This document shows positions 13,274 to 27,500 of a DNA stretch of 64,000 nucleotides, piece after piece. Position numbers and translations under genes: made by a program. This DNA comes from Perilla frutescens (taxonomy: Eukaryota > Streptophyta > Magnoliopsida > Lamiales > Lamiaceae), in contig BRKX01000006.1 in the NCBI GenBank assembly GCA_026008535.1, forward strand, positions 6,532,501-6,596,500, in the 5' to 3' direction. The notes beneath the pieces are model-generated. The model was not told the DNA's origin and ran no database searches. It saw only the letters and a program-made list of their open reading frames with translations. Numbering within the stretch: position 1 is the stretch's first letter; the number at the start of each line of letters is the position of its first letter.

Positions 13274-13829
13274 ATGGACGGCACCACCAGGTCATCCAGT
13301 TTATTCCCGCCGGCCGATTTTGAAAATGCCCACCAGCTTGATTGTTCGAACGGGATACCCGCGGAAGACCAGGTTCTCATACACACATAAATTCGATTTT
13401 AATGGAACATGCGAGTTCCAACTTCCAAGTGAGGGGTCCCGATTCCCTGGACATCGTTCGTGTTTTTTTACTACTCATGCGCTTAAGTGCTTAATTTTTT
13501 TTAGTTGAATTTATGAACAGGCGCCTGAATGCAGCTCATTACACCCGGTCGGCCAACCCATTTCTGACTACTAGAGGAACCGGCTGGCCGCTTTGAAGAA
13601 GGCCAAATCTGAGATGGAGGCCGCCATCAGAGGACAGCATGCCATCGTCGAAGACATATCCGAGATCCTACGAAGGAAGGAGGCCGAGTTGGCGGTGGTG
13701 AAGGCAAGGGTAGAGGCTCTCGACAGCTGTAAGGCTGGGATTCGATCGGATGAGGTGATTTTGAAGGCCGTCGTGAATAATTTGTGCCTATGTTATGTGG
13801 TGGCCCAGTTGTCAAAGCAGCAGATGTGA
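13274..13829 (+). CDS. small coiled-coil protein (117 aa, two exons)
   Basis: Exon 1 (13274-13372) encodes MDGTTRSSSLFPPADFENAH and ends at a GTTCTC donor. Exon 2 (13575-13829) follows the acceptor ctactag in phase 0. Exon 2 is a long heptad-like helix (RNRLAALKKAKSEMEAAIRG, then LRRKEAELAVVKARVEALD) ending LSKQQM. There is no enzymatic motif. The short MD-plus-Ser head, intron placement after the head, C-terminal coiled coil and a similar region just after the stop all resemble the gene at 7588-8093. The final residues after the helix (NNLCLCYVVAQL) may not be ancestral, because the 3' similarity to the paralogue begins slightly beyond this stop. Function unknown. Confidence 0.5.
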
Positions 13830-15059
13830 GCCGCAACTTCGTAAGTTAGGGGCTTGGCCGGATTACTAACGGATAGTATCTAGTAGACGGAATTATTGTG
13901 CTTCTGTTTTGACATTTTCATTATCCTCTGTACTTGTAAACTGGTAGATGATATTTGTCTGATCGGGGCGTATGTTTATATGACGACAATTTGTGGCAAC
14001 TAGCATATACGACAATGCTAAAATTTTGAAATTACAGATTGGCATGTTGTGGAAATATCTCAAAAAACTTAATTGGTTGTTAAAGCACCAAAACTCGGAA
14101 ACTTGTAGGTAAAAAGATGGGAACATCCACACTATTGATAAATTTAAGTAATGATATGTTGTTATGCAATTAAGGTGATTAACGTGTTAATGAGGCTATG
14201 TGACTGCGTCCTTTTGACATTGTATTCTCATTTATAATTTATATTGGCCTTTAATATTGAAGACATAGGACGGGTGGACGAAAACGTCGTTTCGGTCTAA
14301 GATTTCCCACAACTTCAGACGATTCATTTCCCACTAAATCAATACGAGGCCGATGTGAGATGTATGCCAAGGTGAACTCTAATATGTAATATGGGAGTCC
14401 GTACTTGTCTATTACTAAGAAATGAAAAAGGCCAACTCAGAGACGAAAATTAACCGGGATTTCTAGGTGCTTATCGGTATAACTATATGGTCCAACTTGT
14501 GATGAACCAGATCCTCAAAGTCCGGTACTTTATTATGCTTATTCAATTTATGCCTTTCAATAAAACATAATGTTTGCACTGCGGTCAGGCACCATACAAT
14601 ATATAGGATTTATTTTCAACACTGTCTACAACTCCCATAAAAGAATATGAAGTGTTCTATAACAGTACAAGAATAATTAGTATATTAATCAAAAGTCTAA
14701 TTATTAATGACAAAATGAAAGAAAGATCACTACGATTGGAAATATATGTGTTTCGCACAGGTAATCACCATTGAGGCAAACACCCTGGAACGAATACGTA
14801 AATTATGAGAATAAATATTGTATAATTTACAAATTACGAGTGCAAATAGGTCGTAATTTGAACCAAATTATTTCACATCAGAACTTATGATCCGTTAATT
14901 TTTAATGGTCCGGGTTACGTGCTTATCTTTATATTTTCCGTACGAGAAATATCATTTCATATATCTGATTGCATTTCTGATTAGAGGTTTCTGAATTTTT
15001 TTTTATAAAAATCAAAGCAAACTTATTATCCATTCTTAATGAATCAATTAGATGTACAT

Positions 15060-15090
<31 letters not shown>

Positions 15091-16540
15091 CAGACTTATA
15101 AGTGGAAAGCGAATGTTGAATGAAACAGAGCAATAAAAACTTAGAATTTGATGTACAACTAACAATTTGAACCATTCATGACGAACTTCAGCAGATGCAA
15201 GTTAAATTTTTCCACTATCACAACATAAAGTCGTAGGCGCATACTGAAATCGTAAAGAACTTCAATTTTTGCAATCAGACATTTTAATTTTCAATTAATG
15301 TAGTTATGAACGGAAAGTTCCAGAAATTCATCAAGATAAAATAAGAAAAAATTGACATGATTCATCAAATCTTATGTATATATGTTTATATATATATATA
15401 ATATTTCAAATCAGCGGTATTGCTTACCATTTGAGTTATGTGAAGAGACGTCATCTGCTTAAATAAATGTGGCATTTCTATTTCTTAAATTTCGATTGGC
15501 GTCATCTAACTTTTCGTGTCGTTGTATGGTATTTAAAAAAGAATACTTCGTTGTAATTTGTACATTTATTATTTGTCTGGATCCATCTGCGGGTGAACAA
15601 TGGGGAAAAAATTTTAAGCACATTCAAGTTACAATGTAATGGTTTGATTGAGTAAATTTAAATGTCGTATCTAATTTCAAAATGGTGATAAGGGTGTCCA
15701 CCTAATGACTTTTACATGGACATATATAGAAGATCGGCTCAAATTTTTAATTTATCTAACCAGTATGTACTTTCGTACGATAATGCCTAATCCACATGAT
15801 CCAATTTACGACACCTCACCGAAGAGAATAAGAAAACAATGTGCTTGGATATCAAGCAATTAATTCGAATACACAATCGCCCTAATTTTTAAGCAGAGAG
15901 TCTATCGGACGTGTATATAACAGAGTCATGTACTTTCACGAAACAATACCTTACATAAACTGACAAAAAATAAAATCAGTTGTAGAAGCAAGATTTCAGT
16001 TTTCGTCAATAACATTGCACAACCTTTCCAGCTTATTGTACTAAGGAGAAACATGTGATTTACTAATTTACATATCTGCTTAATTACGTAGGCAATTAGT
16101 TGCTGGCTACGCTATCAGACTAAAATATTTAAATTATAACCTCGTCGACATAATATAAAGTAAACATCTGTTAAATAATAAATTAAGTTAATCGTCCAAT
16201 GAAAAGCAACTAAATTAATTTAAATAAAATATTATTCTATCGAAAATTAGAGTTCAATTACATAAAAAGAAGATTTTAATAAATTTTAAAATGGACACGA
16301 AGATGAACCTGACGTGGACCATTCATTATGATTATTCATTAATGCAATGATATCAAAATAATGAATGTATTATGTACAAGTGGTTGAATTTTCGTAATAA
16401 TTGTCAATTAAATTTGTAAGGTGAGAATGGATTTATGAACTATTGTTTACAATTAGCAAGCATCTGCTCCAATTATTTATATGGATGATTTTAGAACCCT
16501 ATTATAATTACCTTAAATAGGTGGCCTCACTAAACGTGAG

Positions 16541-16568
16541 TAATAATAATAACAGTAATGATAATAAC

Positions 16569-16625
<57 letters not shown>

Positions 16626-16626
16626 T
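16541..16626. repeat. (AAT)n microsatellite
   Basis: Near-perfect AAT units from 16567, preceded by interrupted units from 16541. Confidence 0.9.
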
Positions 16627-17072
16627 ATCATAATAGTAATATTAAACTTTGATCTTACATATGCCAACCGTCACTCGTAGAAGAGGACCCATCCCATGAT
16701 AATCAATAAAAAGAACAAGACTAATTAAAGTGATATAATACAAAAGTAATATTGAACCTAAATTTAAAAATAATGAGATTTCAGCAATGACTACTATTAA
16801 AGTCCGTTTAGGAAAACAAGTATTCGTTTTAATTTGCTCCAATCATAGTGGTTTTTTATATGCATGAAGTTATCAACAAGGTGATGTACGTTTTGATCTA
16901 AAATATACGTAAGTCGTTAATTATTTACAAATTACAAATAATACCTTGTCAATAGTTAGATATAATATATTTTTTTGTACCCTGTAATAAAAGTGTAGAG
17001 CATGGAAGTATTAGGCAACACACATTCCGTAACAAACATCCACACATTTCATATAGGTATAGATTAGTCATC

Positions 17073-17074
<2 letters not shown>

Positions 17075-17138
<64 letters not shown>
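17075..17138. repeat. (AC)n-(TA)n compound microsatellite
   Basis: About 27 AC units followed directly by about five TA units. On the minus strand the tract translates to a Cys-Val run, which is not a real protein. Confidence 0.9.
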
Positions 17139-17772
17139 AGTATATACATACTATACACACACGCGACACATGCACATTTGTATTCTAATCCGACTTATAA
17201 GTTTTAATTAGTTTCATACAATGAATGTTGGGGAATTGAATAAGTATTTGCATATGTATTATAGTTTCCTCACTCTCTCATTTCTCTCACACTCGCTATC
17301 TCTAAATCTATCGCTCGCCCTCTCTCTGTATCTGTCTGTGTGTGTGTGTGTATAGATACATATATACATATATAATATATATATATACATATGTATATGG
17401 ATTCAACTATTAATTATTGAAGGTTTATGTACACTCAACATTTTTATGCATTCTTAACTAATATCAATCCTTCTTAACGACGCATAAATACGAATATATA
17501 TATATATACATATATAATATGAACATATATATATATATAGGTATGTGTATAGATAATTCTAAGCTATAGTTTACGTGTAGTCGTTTTTTTCTTTGTAATT
17601 GTATTCGTTAATTTGTTACGCCGGAATTTTTGTCCCACATAAATGTCATCCTCAAAATCAATTTGTGGATCACATATTCCTTAACAATTATCAATGTGTA
17701 AGAATGTGTGGTAGTAATATTAGGGAACATTTTATGATATATATATTTTGCTTATAACTATAAAATGTATAT

Positions 17773-18340
17773 ATGAAATCGCCGATGGAATCCGTGGCCG
17801 GAGGTTCAAGTGTTGCAACTTCCTCTAACAGCGAGTCAACCGTGACCCGCCTCCCCGTCGTCTGTCATGTGCACGGTGTCAGCCACCGACATGAGTCTGG
17901 AACTGAGGCGAATCCTTTCAGGCGATTCATCCGTTGCACGGTAAGAAGTGTTTACTTTTATTCATTTTATATACCACCGGATACTGGATGGGTCAATCAA
18001 CCACGAAACGCCCAACATTACAACACCCAGTTGTCAGGTTCCCCGCTGCACGTTTTTCCGATGCGTGGACGACGAACTGACACCCCATTACCTAGGGGCC
18101 GTGCAACGGATGATGCAGCGAAAGGAAGCGCTGGAAACTCAGCTGAAATACAAGACTCTTCTAACGAAGGTGCTGGATGAGAAACTTAAATTAAAGGATG
18201 AACAACTGCGCCGCAGGAGGAGTGCAGAAGATCATAACTGTTGCCAAGGGAACCCGGGGAGTGGTCGCCGATTCCTGTGGTCGATGCTTACAGCAGGTAT
18301 CGTCCTCATGATTGCAATTATTGTAAGAAGGGAGTTTTAG
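17773..18340 (+). CDS. GRF-type zinc finger, coiled-coil, C-terminal TM protein
   Basis: Exon 1 is 17773-17940 (donor gtaaga) and exon 2 is 18038-18340 (acceptor ttgtcag). They join in phase 0 to give 156 aa. A second ATG at 17785 could be the start. Residues 31-67 look like a plant zf-GRF: CHVHG, then NPFRRFIRC and CTFFRCVDDE, with C31, H34, C55 and C60 as likely zinc ligands. C-x2-H replaces the more usual C-x-C pair. A charged coiled coil follows (RMMQRKEALETQLKYKTLL, then LDEKLKLKDEQLRRRRS). The C-terminus is hydrophobic (FLWSMLTAGIVLMIAIIV, about residues 135-152), so a membrane anchor is likely. Small plant proteins with this order (GRF, coil, TM) are common and mostly uncharacterised; GRF fingers elsewhere bind nucleic acid. 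Role here unknown. Confidence 0.6.
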
Positions 18341-21300
18341 ATATATGCGATACATGGTTTTGCCTATTGGTAAATGTACGCAGCATAGTATAAGCTGTGT
18401 GGTGGTGCAAATTTTTGTCGCAATATTGCGGCCTGATTGAAGGCATAAATAAAAGTTCAATGTTGCACGTATATTGGTTTTTGAAAAAACGGCAGTACTG
18501 TGTATCCCAAAGTAAAAGTTAGTGGACACATTAGGAAAAAGAGATTTGGTCACGCAATAGTGGATTGACCAGTTAATGTTGACATTATGTTGGGAGGATA
18601 TTTAATTTAGAAGGGGAGGCAAAGCATGAGTACGTCTTCTGATTTGGGGAGGCCAGTTTGAATATGTAAATGTAATTGAAGCAAAGTATAAAAAATGAAT
18701 CTAAAATTACGAATGTATGTATGTTTGTTTGTTTAGGGGGAAATATAACACAAGTTTATGTTGGGTTATTTTAATTGGGCAACGCTTTCAGTGAATAGAT
18801 TGATGATTGTTCAGTTATAAGACTTATTTGCATAAAATGGTGCCCCGGGCGAAGGACGGATGAGGGATGCACAATGTTACAACTTATATTATTCAAAGAA
18901 ATTATATGAACGAGAAGAGCCAAAACAACTTTTGAATTACACAAACCTTTGGATGGAGCTTTTACTTGTTTATGTGTTCGGCCGATTGATGAAGATTCAA
19001 TAGTAACACGGTTGAGCCTTGTGTAGAGACCCTGGGGACATCCACCTGCTGGAGTAAGGATGTCTTCAGAAGAGATTGTTAATGAAAATTGGCATATATC
19101 TCATTCAACACATACAACAGTTATCTTCACTATAATTTAAAGTTGTAAAGATTTTTCACAAGACATGCAAACATGTTTCACATGGAAAAGTGGACATTAA
19201 ACCATCAAGTTGTTCGGGAATTCGGAAACATCAAAGTTTAAACAGTGGAAATTACCTCCCCAATTTAACATTCCATTAGTAGCACATTAGGATCTTATGC
19301 AAATTATTAGGTTTTAAATGGGTGTATGAATATAACGTAAAAACCAAATAAATTATTACGTCAAGTTGCAAGTATACATCTGTTTGGCATGCACCAGACA
19401 AGGCTATGTTGCCTATACGTTCACCGTACTGAATTGAGGAAGATACGTTCCGACGTTGAGCGTCGAGAAAACTGTTTGCATTTGAGAATTAACCAAAATG
19501 AGGGACCGAATGTTATATGAGTACAGTTTGTTGCTAAAACGTGAGCACTAGAATATTGTTTTGGATATATTTTTTATATTCTTCAACAACGTTCTGAAAG
19601 GAAGATTCCATGCTGTAATGTATCCTAATATTTGTAACTTAACTCCATCTAATATATTATGCTAATAATTAGATTTTTATAACTTACTTGTTTTGAACAG
19701 GGAATTAAGGAATTTGAAAAATAAGAACGAGATGGCCCAAAACAAACAAAAATTATATTGGTTCGCTAATTACCTTAAAGTGTACGCACAGTGTTCACAT
19801 ATTTTTTGAATCTACATTCCAAGCTGATCATCTACATATAAGAAAATAAATACGCTCATAATATAAAGAGTACTAGTATTTCCCATGTGCGATGCACAAA
19901 TAATTATTCAACTCACTTTGTCATTATGCTTATTTTGTATTCTATATGTTGTGTTCAATTTTAATAAATTAATTAAACGATTTGCAAGTGCATTAATTAA
20001 TTAGATAAGAAGATAAATTTGTGCAGTTATGACCAAAAAAAAAAATTAATTTTAGGGAATAAATAATAATCCATATTAGAATGTAGAAAGATCAAGTTGG
20101 AATATTCCTAATGGTGCGATTATATAAATAATAATTCATAATTGACCACTTCCAGATAAAACTGGATTTATTTGAATACATGACAGGTATAAAAATTATG
20201 ATCATTTATTTTAAATGTTAAATTTGAAATAGGAAAATAATAAATTGTTGCCGAATTAAGTTATACTTATAAATTACAATGATTATAATAGCGCATAAAT
20301 GGAGACCTTTTTTAGTCCTTCAAAATATAGTGTACTATAAAGTATCCATTCATGTATACATTTTAAAATATGGAATGTTACAAAGCGCACATTTTTAGGC
20401 CAAAAAAATAGGATTTCTGATTGCAAGATTTTGTACTCCAAATCTTCATCAGAGATCTAAAAGATATATAATATTTTCAACTATTCGTGTCACCAACGTT
20501 GTCTATTAAATAAAAAGTTAATGTCTATGATGCAGAAAATATGGTATATGAGTCTATGATTCCGGAAATATTCAGGTGATTTATACTAGAACTACTGTGT
20601 AGTATATGATTACATATTAAAACGTACACGGGAAATATTTGATATGGGCAGCAACAATTCAGTTCTTGTTCATTCAAGTGTAATTAAATTTATATAATTA
20701 TTATTAATTTTTTTATTATTCAAGTCTTTCTTAAAGCTGGAAAATATATTTCATAGTAAATACTTTGCAGTGGAGGTGGATGTTAAGTGTTAGTAGTGAA
20801 GTGTAAAATTGGTACGTCGTTCTAATTTGTTAATTTTGTTAGCAAATTTAAAAAGTATGTAGACGATAAAATTTGATATGAGCAATAACAATTCAAATCT
20901 TGTTAGTGGAAGTATAATTAAAGTTATTTCATTATTATTAATGTTTTTTTTCCTCTTCATAATCTTCCATTTTGAATATTTCTGATCGGAGGTGAGCATG
21001 AAGTGACACAATTTAAGAAGAGAATGTGTAGAGTTGCATTTTCTGTCTTTTTAAATTTCCAATCTAAAATTGGACAATATGTAAAGTTGTTATAACTTTC
21101 AATTATTTTCCATGAATTTTTCTCATTATAATCATTGCAATAATAATTTTTTATTTAATATACTTGAGATGCCACCAAGGATTCAGTAGACCAAAAGATG
21201 AATTGAATTTTAGTTTTAGAAAAAGGGGAATGAAGAAAGGGATCAAAAAAATAAGAAAGAACAATTGAATTTTTGTTTTAGGAAAAATAGATTTGAAAAA

Positions 21301-23400
21301 GGCAAAACTAAAAAACGGGGAAAAAAATAGGCAAAAGAAGAGGTGAGAAAAGTGAAGCCACAAGTGTCGATCCGAATCAAAGAGAAATTTAGGCCAACCA
21401 TTAAGCACTACAACAAGCCCCACATTCTTTCATTGGTCAACAGAAATAATTCCTAAATAAAACTGTTGACTGACTTTATTTAGGACAACTGTACCCCTAC
21501 GATTTTTTCGTAATACATGTATAGATTGGTTTAAATAATTTCTGTAGGTTGCAACAATTACAGTTGTAATATAAGGCTACTTTCATCGGTGACACCTGAG
21601 TGGGTGGCACCAAAAGCGACAATTTAATTTAGTAATTTATTAAAATCCGAAAAACTCACTAAATCACACAACCGAGTCAGCTTATTCCGACTTGAAGGCG
21701 TAGGCAACGTCCCTGCACACGTGGCACCATCTGATTCGATACCACTTTATTATTAATGAATATATATATATATATATATATATTTAAGACTAATTAAAAT
21801 TTCACATGTAACTAATTTATGTAAATGTAAAAACATAGTAATTGTTTTTTATCTCTATAAATGGTGACGTATTTTGTCCCTCTTTACATACCGCTTTATT
21901 ATCTTTTTCCAACAGGTTTTCGAATTCAAAAAATGTATAGAAATAAAATAAACAAGATCTTCATAGTTTTTGTCCTCTGTACGTAGATTTTATAGTTTTC
22001 TAATTGCATATTACTTAATTATGTTTAAATTTCTTTCAACTCTTGAAAGTTTTCATTTTCCTGTCAAAAAAACTTATGAATTTATTATTAGATGTAACAG
22101 CCAAAATCCAATAATAGAAGCCAAAGGTATTTGCTAGAGCTCGAATGCTTAAGTTGTATCCACTCTTTTTAAAAGGCCCAGATGACGTGGTTTATAGCCC
22201 AATTATGATTTTAATTATATATGACACAACTATTATCCGATGGAGATAATCGAATATGTTAGACGATAGTGCTCGTCGATATGAATCCATAGAACTTGAA
22301 TTCATCCGTGTGAAGAATTCAATTGATCAAGTTTTCATTCAATTATACCTTTCATTGGTTTTTAGGGTTGAGTGATGGAGTCATATAAGTACCCCTCATT
22401 ACCACTGAAGACTCCGTACTTCATTTGTAGATATGTGGGTGTGTGTGTAATTAAATGTATATGAATAACTTTAATTATGTCCACTCAAATTACAGCTTAT
22501 GACATGTTTGAAAAAAATTATTATTAAAGGCACAGTAATAATAGATTCATACAACTTTGTATACCACCATAATATTAGTAAGTGTAATGTTAGATGTCAT
22601 GTAATTAGTTAAATAAATAGTACCGGGGAAAAATACGAAAAGGGGGCTAATATTTCACGTGAATGGTGTTTTATGGAGATGTAATAGTTCAATGCAAGGC
22701 ATGTATCCACTGGAATATGATGAATGTTTTACGTAGTACTGAATAATGGATTAATTTTTTATTGGTTTCGTAAATGAATTCTTATATTAAAGTGAAATTA
22801 ATTGCTACTATTTTTACAAGGCTGGGTGAGCGTAGTAGAGGATCCTTTTAATTGATATAAGGGGACGTGTCCAAACGTTGCAATCACACAACTGAAGTTG
22901 TGGCTTGAGTAATTACACTGTGGATTTTCCAATTTTAAATTAAGCAGCGTGAATAATTTAATTGTACATAACGAGGATTGTTAGTTATGAAGAACTATGA
23001 TGCAATGGATACAAACCACATAATTATACGGACACATATGTTGCTTGCAATACAACATAATTCGCATGAAAGTGTGCATTGGTTATTTTACGAGAACGTA
23101 GTAACGATACGTAAATTTAAAAATGAATCACTATATTGTAAATTGTTAATAAGGCCAGTTTATAAGAGGGAGGGATAATATACATCACATTATTGGTAAA
23201 CTATACAATCTCATCATAGAGATTTACAGTGCAAGATAATAAATATATATTATGAGGCAACCAAGTTCATAGAAAAAACTGTAGGACCTTATGTCCAGTT
23301 AAAAAGGTGGCTCCATAACTAAATTAATAAATTTGTTAGAGAATGGGATAAGAAATTACATATTTAAGCAACCAAAGTAAAAGGTAGTCGGTGGTAGTTA
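18341..23400. other. AT-rich intergenic spacer
   Basis: No supportable gene. (TA)n at 21761-21783. Open frames such as 20790-21011 and 21151-21423 are low-complexity. GC content rises sharply at about 23400, where the 5' region of the B3 gene begins. Confidence 0.55.
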
Positions 23401-26103
23401 GCAAATTATTTAAAACGTGGTTGGCGATTCCGACTTTAAGAAAAAGCGAAAAACGCCACCAGAACGAGCGGCTTCTTTAAGACGCTTCCGTTGACCATTT
23501 GGAAATCGGGGAATGAAGCCGGCAGCCCAACGCCAACCTCACCGTAGCATTCCGGCCGACCATCACCGCTCGACAAAGAAGACTATCTACTGTATTCAAC
23601 GGCGACGGAAGCCCACCCTGAACAATAGGTAAAGTAAACCTAACTCAACTCTCGTTGACGGGAGTGCTAAGGTCGTGGAATTTTTTTTATTTTTTCAAAT
23701 TTTTACATCGTCACCCCCAAACTTAGATCACTCCCCATACCCATCCTCTGCGCGAATTTGCGCGTAAAAAAATATGATCCGTTCGCATAAGATTCGCACT
23801 CTTGAGTCGTTAAAATACCAAAACCCTCGAAGCCAGAATGTTTAAACCTAATCAAAAAAAGTATGGTCGTTTTATTTTAGATTTGGGCGGTGAATAGTTA
23901 ATGGGCGAGCGAGCATAGTGATTTAAGAGTCGGTATTTAGCACTTTTAGTTTGAATGGTGTGATCCATATGGATGGTGTTCAACTTTATTCAATGTGTTG
24001 TTGACATTAACTAAATCTGCCGCGATGGAGTATGGATTACTTTCTGCAGGCCTTGTGTCGAGTTCATGGAGGCAGAAACAAGTCAGAAGCACAAGTATTC
24101 TTTCTTCACGGTTGTGGGGATGCTTCATTCAAGGAGAGAATGGTTAGCCATAGATACATTTTTATGAATGACCCCATTTCATTTTCATGTGTATCCGAAG
24201 GCATACACGCATGAGTTCATGTTAGGCAGTTTGTAAAAATGTCAAATGTTGCATTCGTCACTTATTTTAAGGGGTTGAACCATTTATTGATATTCTGTTG
24301 TAGAGCTTGCCACTTGGTGCATTCCCTTGCGCCATGTCAGATGCAAGAATCAATTTGCAGGATAACCATGGACGAACTTGGAAGGTCACGATCAAGTGCC
24401 GTATAACTGGCGAGTGCTTCTTCACAGAGGGATGGAGAACATTCAGAGACGAAATGAGGGTGGCATCAGGTTTTCACATGCTGGTGGAGCAAAAACGTGG
24501 TGCAAGTTACAGGGTCAGGCTGTACGACTGGAATAGTTGCGAGCAGGAGCTGGTTGGTCAAAATTGGGCGGTGACAGATGGCTCAATGAAAGTAGCTTCC
24601 TTCTTCCGGTTCCTCCGAGTAAATTTGTCACAGACACTGGTAGGGTAGCCTTAAATGAAATATATGGTATGGTTATTCATTCAAACATTAGTAGTATGAC
24701 CGTATTGAATTGCAATGCAGCGTATACCCCCAACGTTCGCGGATGCGTACAGTTTCCTTCTAAAAGGCAAGTCGATCAAGCTGGTGACAGAGAGTGGAGA
24801 TCGGCATTGGGAAGTGAGGCTGAGTAATCGGGCAGGGAAAGTTTGGCTAGAAGATGGCTGGCCAGAGTTTGCCCAGGAGAATCATCTGCGGAAGGGGGAC
24901 TTTATAACTTTCACATTTGAGGCAAAAAACGGCACTTGGAAGGTTTGTGCGTATGATGAAAAGGGTTTGCGGAAGTGGGGTGGCGCCGTGAGTGGAGGTA
25001 AGCAATTATTAATTAAGAATCACTTAATCCATGAGAATCAGATATCGGAAATATCCAAAATTGTGTGTATGATGCAGCAGCTTGTAGAATTGTGAACGGG
25101 ATTTAAGTAAACACTGTTGCTTTGTGGTAGTGAGGGGATTGTATAAATTTATCATAAAGTACACATGAATTCATGCATATAGTTCATAGTCAATACAGCA
25201 CTATTAACTGGGATAAGGTTGGAATGCTTATTAAAACCTCCAAAGAAACATGTATTTACCATTGATTAGTCTGGTAGGGACGGGTATGAGAACAGATATG
25301 TTAATGGACAAACAATGTTCTCATATGTCCACAAGCATAAGCACAGCATAGTGAATTAACATCCAACTACCGAGATGACCTGTTATTGTGTGATCAGTTT
25401 AACGATGCAATTGGGTGTAGGGAAGAATACCCAACAAATCAACAAATTAAACCTCAGTTGTGACGGGAGACACTCATGTCAGATATGGCCTCACATAACA
25501 AATGCAGTTTAGTTACCAGCTTTGTTGTACGTTTGGCAGGGTGTTAGTTATCATAAAATGAAAGCATGCAATGTAATCCGTCCTTATTTATAAACTTATA
25601 CATTCAGGATGCATGGCTCACGGTTAGGGATATTATTATAAACATCCGTGCCAGTGCCCTCATTTTTACTATGTTAGCATAAGTGAAGTACGAGTTGCTC
25701 TGACAATTATAGAGCGTGTCATGTAATTCCACAATCTAATTATTTACTGTAATTGTAATACCCCGAAATATTTTAGAGGGGTTTTACTCAACTTATGTTA
25801 CCTGAGGGTAATTTAGGTAAGAAGTTGGGTCCTTAAAGGACTCAAATAAAGGAAAATCGCAGCCAGGGAAATCTATTAAAAATTTTTTTTGGTCAAAAAT
25901 TGCTTTAAAAATATGTTCTGATATTTTTCTTGGGTTGATAGAAAAATTTTCAAGCATCGTGCCAAACTTTGAATTTTCCAATTACGAGTTCAAATGAACA
26001 CTTGGCACAATTTTAGGGTGAAAGGTAATAGATTTGGATAACTAAGGCACATCCGTCATTATCCAATTTCTTTTTCGAAATATTATCCTATTTATTTTTC
26101 TTC

Positions 26104-26111
26104 TATAAATA
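26104..26111 (+). promoter_or_regulatory. LTR TATA box
   Basis: TATAAATA within ttctataaataggagg in U3; the equivalent in the 3' LTR is at 33943-33950. About 65 bases downstream lies a perfect AAG|GTACGT donor-like site, an arrangement like a plant gene with a leader intron. Confidence 0.6.
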
Positions 26112-27500
26112 GGAGGTTAAGGTTTCATTTTTCATTCATTTTCAAAATCGAAACGCCGAGCAGCTTCTAGAGAAGGTACGTCTCTAGTTTCCTATTTCAT
26201 TTCCGAAATAGTCATTTTGAAGGTGTCAACGCATAGATCACGAATACGTGATTGAAATGATGACACGACGGACGATCACGATGGAAAATCATCGTGACCG
26301 CCGCCAAAAGTCGCCACCACCTTTCAAATCGGTGACTCTTTCGGGTCATCGAATCAAAAAGTGTCTTTAGGGTTTTATGTTCTATGTATATTTATATACA
26401 TTTTCCATGTTGTCACTTTTTAATTTCGGGTATATTTTGGGTATCCGATTATTAAATTGTAGTCTTTTTCAGATCTATCCTTCGTGGATAGCCCTATCGT
26501 ATTTTTAAACTCAAAAGTTGTTCCGTGTCAAAATATAGTATTTTTATTTAAAGTTTCATATTTTTCCAATGGGCAGATCTTGCGGTATGAATTTATTTGT
26601 ACCGAATTAATTTTAGGATACGGGTTTGACCACCCCGTATGCCAAAACTTCCTAAACGGTTTTTCTTTATAAAAATGCCCTGAGTAAAGTTCCCTTAAGA
26701 GTCAAAATATTTTGATGATCCGGGTGCTGCGTATTAAGATAGTAGATATTATAATATTTACTTCATAGCTAAGAAAGGTTAGATTTTGACCTAATGGTAG
26801 TCATTCATCGAAACTAAGTTGCCGGATAATCTTGTAGGCACAGAAGAAGGAGACTTCTAGTTGAGATCAGAATCAGAATCTAGATCTAGCTCAGATTACC
26901 AGGTGGGTTTTTATTATATAAAAATATGTTTCGGGTTATTAAGCCCTGATATTTATAAAATGAATATGATTGAATATCCAACTCATGACTGTATTTGATG
27001 TGCTCTCCTGACTCATGTAAGTCTTACTACTGTTTTTGGTGACGAAACTACAATGGTTCACGATATCGAGCCCCAAGCAAACAGGGCAGTGTCCAACCTT
27101 AAGCAGCCGGGTTGTGTACACGAACCGACTCACCGTAAGCGTTCTAGGGGAGAGTTGCGCGCAATGATGGAACGAAAATGATTTAGTATACATGGAATTC
27201 GCAAATTTTCTACTTTAAAAGCTTTCCATGATATGCTCTCAATATGATTGGATATTCTATTTTATAAAATGATTCTGAAGGTTTTTCTCAAAAGTACCCA
27301 CTGAGTGCATTAGTACTCACGCCCAAATCTTTTCAAATATTTTCAGGATGAGCTGCGGGATGGTGGACGGTTGTGCTAAGGCTGAAGGGCTATCTTTTGA
27401 TGTATATGTTTCTTTTATGTGTGGAGTCCAACTGAGAACATGGTTACCTTTTGTGTCTGAATAAATGCACTGCGTTTTTGTCCGCTTACTCTGATTATTG

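Larger units (their letters stand above)
13830..17772. other. AT-rich intergenic spacer with microsatellites
   Basis: Contains (TA)n at 15057-15091, an (AAT)n tract at about 16541-16626, (AC)n at 17075-17129 running into (TA)n to about 17138, and further TA/TG runs at 17335-17395 and 17495-17545. No supportable gene. Confidence 0.6.

Noticed and set aside
16949..17158. Minus-strand frame with a Cys-Val run
   Set aside because: Translation of the (AC)n microsatellite.
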